From NCBI GenBank assembly GCA_963664845.1, contig OY761615.1, forward strand, positions 5,146,001 through 5,210,000: a stretch of 64,000 nt of DNA, given 5' to 3'. The notes under the pieces are model-generated. The model had not been told where the DNA came from and did no database searches. It saw only the letters and a list, made by a program, of their open reading frames with translations. Below are positions 62,240 through 64,000 of the stretch, one piece after another (position 1 is the first letter of the stretch; the number at the start of each line of letters is the position of its first letter). Source of the DNA: CAIYTF01 sp963664845 (GTDB taxonomy: Bacteria > Bacteroidota > Ignavibacteria > Ignavibacteriales > Ignavibacteriaceae). The translations under genes were made by a program, and so were the position numbers.

Positions 62240-63013
62240 TTATAGTTTTTTTGAGATCAAATTGGTATTTGCCTGAGCCAGCGGAGTCATGACAATGGTA
62301 TTCAAATTCACGTTTCGCGGACGGGTAGCGGCGAAGAGAATGGTGTCCGCGATGTCGTCTGCATTCAATGGTTCATAACCTTTGTAGAATGATTTGGCCC
62401 TTTCCACATCACCGTGAGCGCGGACCAGGCCAAAATTGGTTTCAACCATTCCCGGATCAACAGAGGTCACTTTTATTCCATATTCCAGCAGATCCATACG
62501 GAATCCTTCAGAGAGAGCTTTTACGGCAAATTTAGTTGCGCAATAGACGTTTCCTTTGGGATATACCCATTGTCCGGCTGCTGACCCAAGGTTGATAATG
62601 TGACCTGCCTTGTTTTCGATCATGATTGGAATAACCTGATCGGTGACATAAAGCAATCCTTTGATGTTGGTATCAATCATATCGTCCCAGTCATCCGGGT
62701 TGCCGTCCTGAATGAAATCGAGACCAGAAGCGAGTCCAGCGTTATTGATGAGGATATCAATTTTTTTGAAAGAAGCAGGAATGGTGGCAAACGCATCGGC
62801 AACGGATTTTCTGTTACGGACATCGCATACGGTACTAAAGACTTTCACGCCAAATTCCGTTTGCAGGGAATTTTGCAGTTCGTTGAGTATATCGCTACGG
62901 CGACTCATTATAACTAAATTAGAGCCCTCCCGGGCGAAATATTGCGCGCAGGCTTTGCCAATGCCCGACGAAGCACCAGTGATGAGGGTGGTTTTATTTT
63001 CCAGTTTTTTCAT
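62240..63013 (-). CDS. Short-chain dehydrogenase/reductase (YdfG-like)
   Basis: 257 residues from the ATG at 63013; a GTG at 63028 is in frame and would add five residues. Classical SDR marks: LITGASSGIGKA (10-21), NNAG (90-93), Ser144 in NLGSAAGQW, and Tyr157/Lys161 in VYCATKFAVKALSEG. VDPGMVETNF resembles NADP-dependent 3-hydroxy acid dehydrogenases such as YdfG. The substrate is not determined. It overlaps the upstream membrane protein gene by about 20 nt. Confidence 0.9.
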   Translation of the reverse strand: MKKLENKTTLITGASSGIGKACAQYFAREGSNLVIMSRRSDILNELQNSLQTEFGVKVFSTVCDVRNRKSVADAFATIPASFKKIDILINNAGLASGLDFIQDGNPDDWDDMIDTNIKGLLYVTDQVIPIMIENKAGHIINLGSAAGQWVYPKGNVYCATKFAVKALSEGFRMDLLEYGIKVTSVDPGMVETNFGLVRAHGDVERAKSFYKGYEPLNADDIADTILFAATRPRNVNLNTIVMTPLAQANTNLISKKL

Positions 63014-63581
63014 TGTTTTTTCTGTCACTTTCTATTTCAATATTTGAGAAATTCACTTTTAATCTTGTAAGTGTTGCTCCGCAATAGGAAAAAGTGGTTG
63101 CTGCAAGAAAGAATGCACTGACCATTTTGTTAATATAATTACCGTGGAAAATTCTGGCAAGCAGGAACCAATCCTCATAGAGATTTATTTCAAACACAAA
63201 GCAGAAGATAAACCCAAAGAGTGCAAAGAGGATGAAGGTTGTGACGGCCAGTTGAAAAAAGAGAATGAATGTGCGGACCGGTTCTTTTGCTCTTTTAAGG
63301 ATGAACGAGGAAATCTCGTTCAATATAACGCCAGCCAGAACCGGGAGAAGGGCAAAGAAGGACAGTGCAGAAAGTGTCCAACTGACCATATTCAGGGGGT
63401 GAATTTTGAGTAATCCATAATGCATGGTTGAGTCCCATGAAGAATTCATGATGCCACTGACATAGAACATACTAAAAAGCTGTGAAGTATAGTGCAATAG
63501 AAATGCAGAACTGATTATGGCTGTCAGTGCACTAATCTTCCGGTATTTCTGGAGTTGTTTTTGCGCGTCTGGATTAATCAC
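62994..63581 (-). CDS. Four-helix membrane protein of unknown function
   Basis: A 195-residue protein with about four membrane helices: SALTAIISSAFLLHYTSQLF, MVSWTLSALSFFALLPVLAG, FILFFQLAVTTFILFALFG and MVSAFFLAATTFSYCGATL. Both ends are charged and probably cytoplasmic. No family is recognised. It is the first gene of the leftward operon with the SDR and the peptidase, and its 3' end overlaps the SDR start. Confidence 0.65.
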   Translation of the reverse strand: MINPDAQKQLQKYRKISALTAIISSAFLLHYTSQLFSMFYVSGIMNSSWDSTMHYGLLKIHPLNMVSWTLSALSFFALLPVLAGVILNEISSFILKRAKEPVRTFILFFQLAVTTFILFALFGFIFCFVFEINLYEDWFLLARIFHGNYINKMVSAFFLAATTFSYCGATLTRLKVNFSNIEIESDRKNNEKTGK

Positions 63582-63638
63582 AATTGCCTTGATTTAATGC
63601 CTAAAGTTATGATAATATGCCATTTTAACAAAAATTTA

Positions 63639-63652
63639 TGAACGTCCGTTCA
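63639..63652. promoter_or_regulatory. Dyad TGAACG-N2-CGTTCA, possible TetR-type operator
   Basis: Two perfect 6-bp half sites with a 2-bp centre, 58 bp upstream of the leftward operon start, in a promoter-like AT-rich setting. Size and symmetry suit a TetR/AcrR-family operator, but no regulator gene is visible. Confidence 0.45.
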
Positions 63653-64000
63653 TTGTAATTGAATATTTTTCTTTTATGTTTGACTGACCGAAAGAAAAAA
63701 ACGGTCAAATTAATGAAATCATTCATGGCTTTTGATTTTACTCGGAATTTTATCGATGAAAGATTTATCAGTTAGTACCTACATGAAGAACCATAAGGTT
63801 ATCGGGTGTTGAGGATTGAAAGCCGTTACCCGGTGTTCGGATTGTGTATAGGAATATCACCGATAGTTGTGGGGAATGAGCTTCATATGCATGCAGAAAT
63901 GAATAGATGTCCATCACCTGCTGAATCACGGCCTTCCCGAGTGCTTGCATTTGATGGTCGCCGGCATGTGTATAATTTACCAATCGATAGTTGGAAACAA
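63653..64000. other. Right-edge region without a clear gene
   Basis: Apart from the dyads, nothing is recognised up to the edge. On the - strand one frame is open from the edge to a stop at 63768 (about 77 codons, ending NLMVLHVGTN). It could be the 3' end of a gene outside the window, but its composition is not convincingly protein-like. Confidence 0.3.
63685..63707. repeat. Inverted repeat TGACCG / CGGTCA
   Basis: 6-bp arms separated by 11 A-rich nt, preceded by TTTGAC and followed by AAAT. It may be a second operator or a weak hairpin. Confidence 0.4.

Noticed and set aside
1..64000. tRNA, rRNA, tmRNA or RNase P RNA genes
   Set aside because: No T-loop sequence, CCA-ended cloverleaf or known RNA core was found by eye on either strand.

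Overview
The window looks like a chromosome segment from an anaerobic or facultative member of the Fibrobacterota-Chlorobiota-Bacteroidota (FCB) group, most likely an Ignavibacteriota- or Kryptonia-like lineage. The basis is several large secreted proteins ending in a type IX secretion (T9SS) type A sorting domain with the 'NYPNPFNP' signature, a PorV/PorQ-family outer-membrane protein, a TonB-dependent receptor with a carboxypeptidase-regulatory-like N-terminus, and modest GC content. Species cannot be named from the sequence alone. No rRNA, tRNA, CRISPR array, phage or transposase was seen.

Positions 1-9.9 kb hold core metabolism: a leftward nuoABCDEF respiratory complex I operon that runs off the left edge, then rightward pruA-sucC (proline/glutamate semialdehyde oxidation and the succinyl-CoA synthetase beta subunit) closed by a strong terminator, then moeA-mobA for molybdenum cofactor. 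From 10.2 to 20.9 kb lies a compact rightward cluster of envelope or exported proteins: a CHASE2 sensor protein without an output domain, a FecR-like/TPR secreted protein, a papain-family (C1) protease, a small membrane-anchored protein, a caspase-like (C14) protease with Ig-like domains, and a 1.6k-residue YCF48 propeller/Ig-like T9SS protein. This is the most unusual part of the window and a candidate undescribed extracytoplasmic proteolytic/sensing system.

Positions 21.5-25.3 kb carry housekeeping genes (DinB-like, 6-phosphogluconolactonase, glutamate dehydrogenase, a Spy-like periplasmic protein). From 25.5 to 56.4 kb there is a roughly 31-kb rightward glycan-utilisation locus. A LacI-family regulator with a palindromic operator over its own promoter is followed by a zinc dehydrogenase and a T9SS protein with three near-identical repeats. 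Then come a TonB receptor, a large secreted protein, a PorV-like carrier, a SurA/PpiC-like protein, a sugar ABC importer (binding lipoprotein and two permeases, no ATPase), two GH130 proteins, a cytoplasmic GH2 beta-mannosidase, an aldo-keto reductase and three secreted helical-barrel proteins of unknown specificity. GH130 plus GH2 mannosidase points to beta-mannosides, either mannan- or N-glycan-derived. The inferred flow is surface binding and cleavage, TonB uptake, periplasmic capture, ABC import, and cytosolic phosphorolysis or hydrolysis. There is no SusD.

Positions 56.7-63.6 kb are leftward accessory genes: a TIM-barrel sugar isomerase/epimerase, an AlkD-like HEAT protein, an RsbU-type PP2C phosphatase, and a membrane protein-SDR-dipeptidyl peptidase IV operon that ends in a clear terminator. 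The last ~420 bp hold dyad-symmetric sites and no convincing gene.
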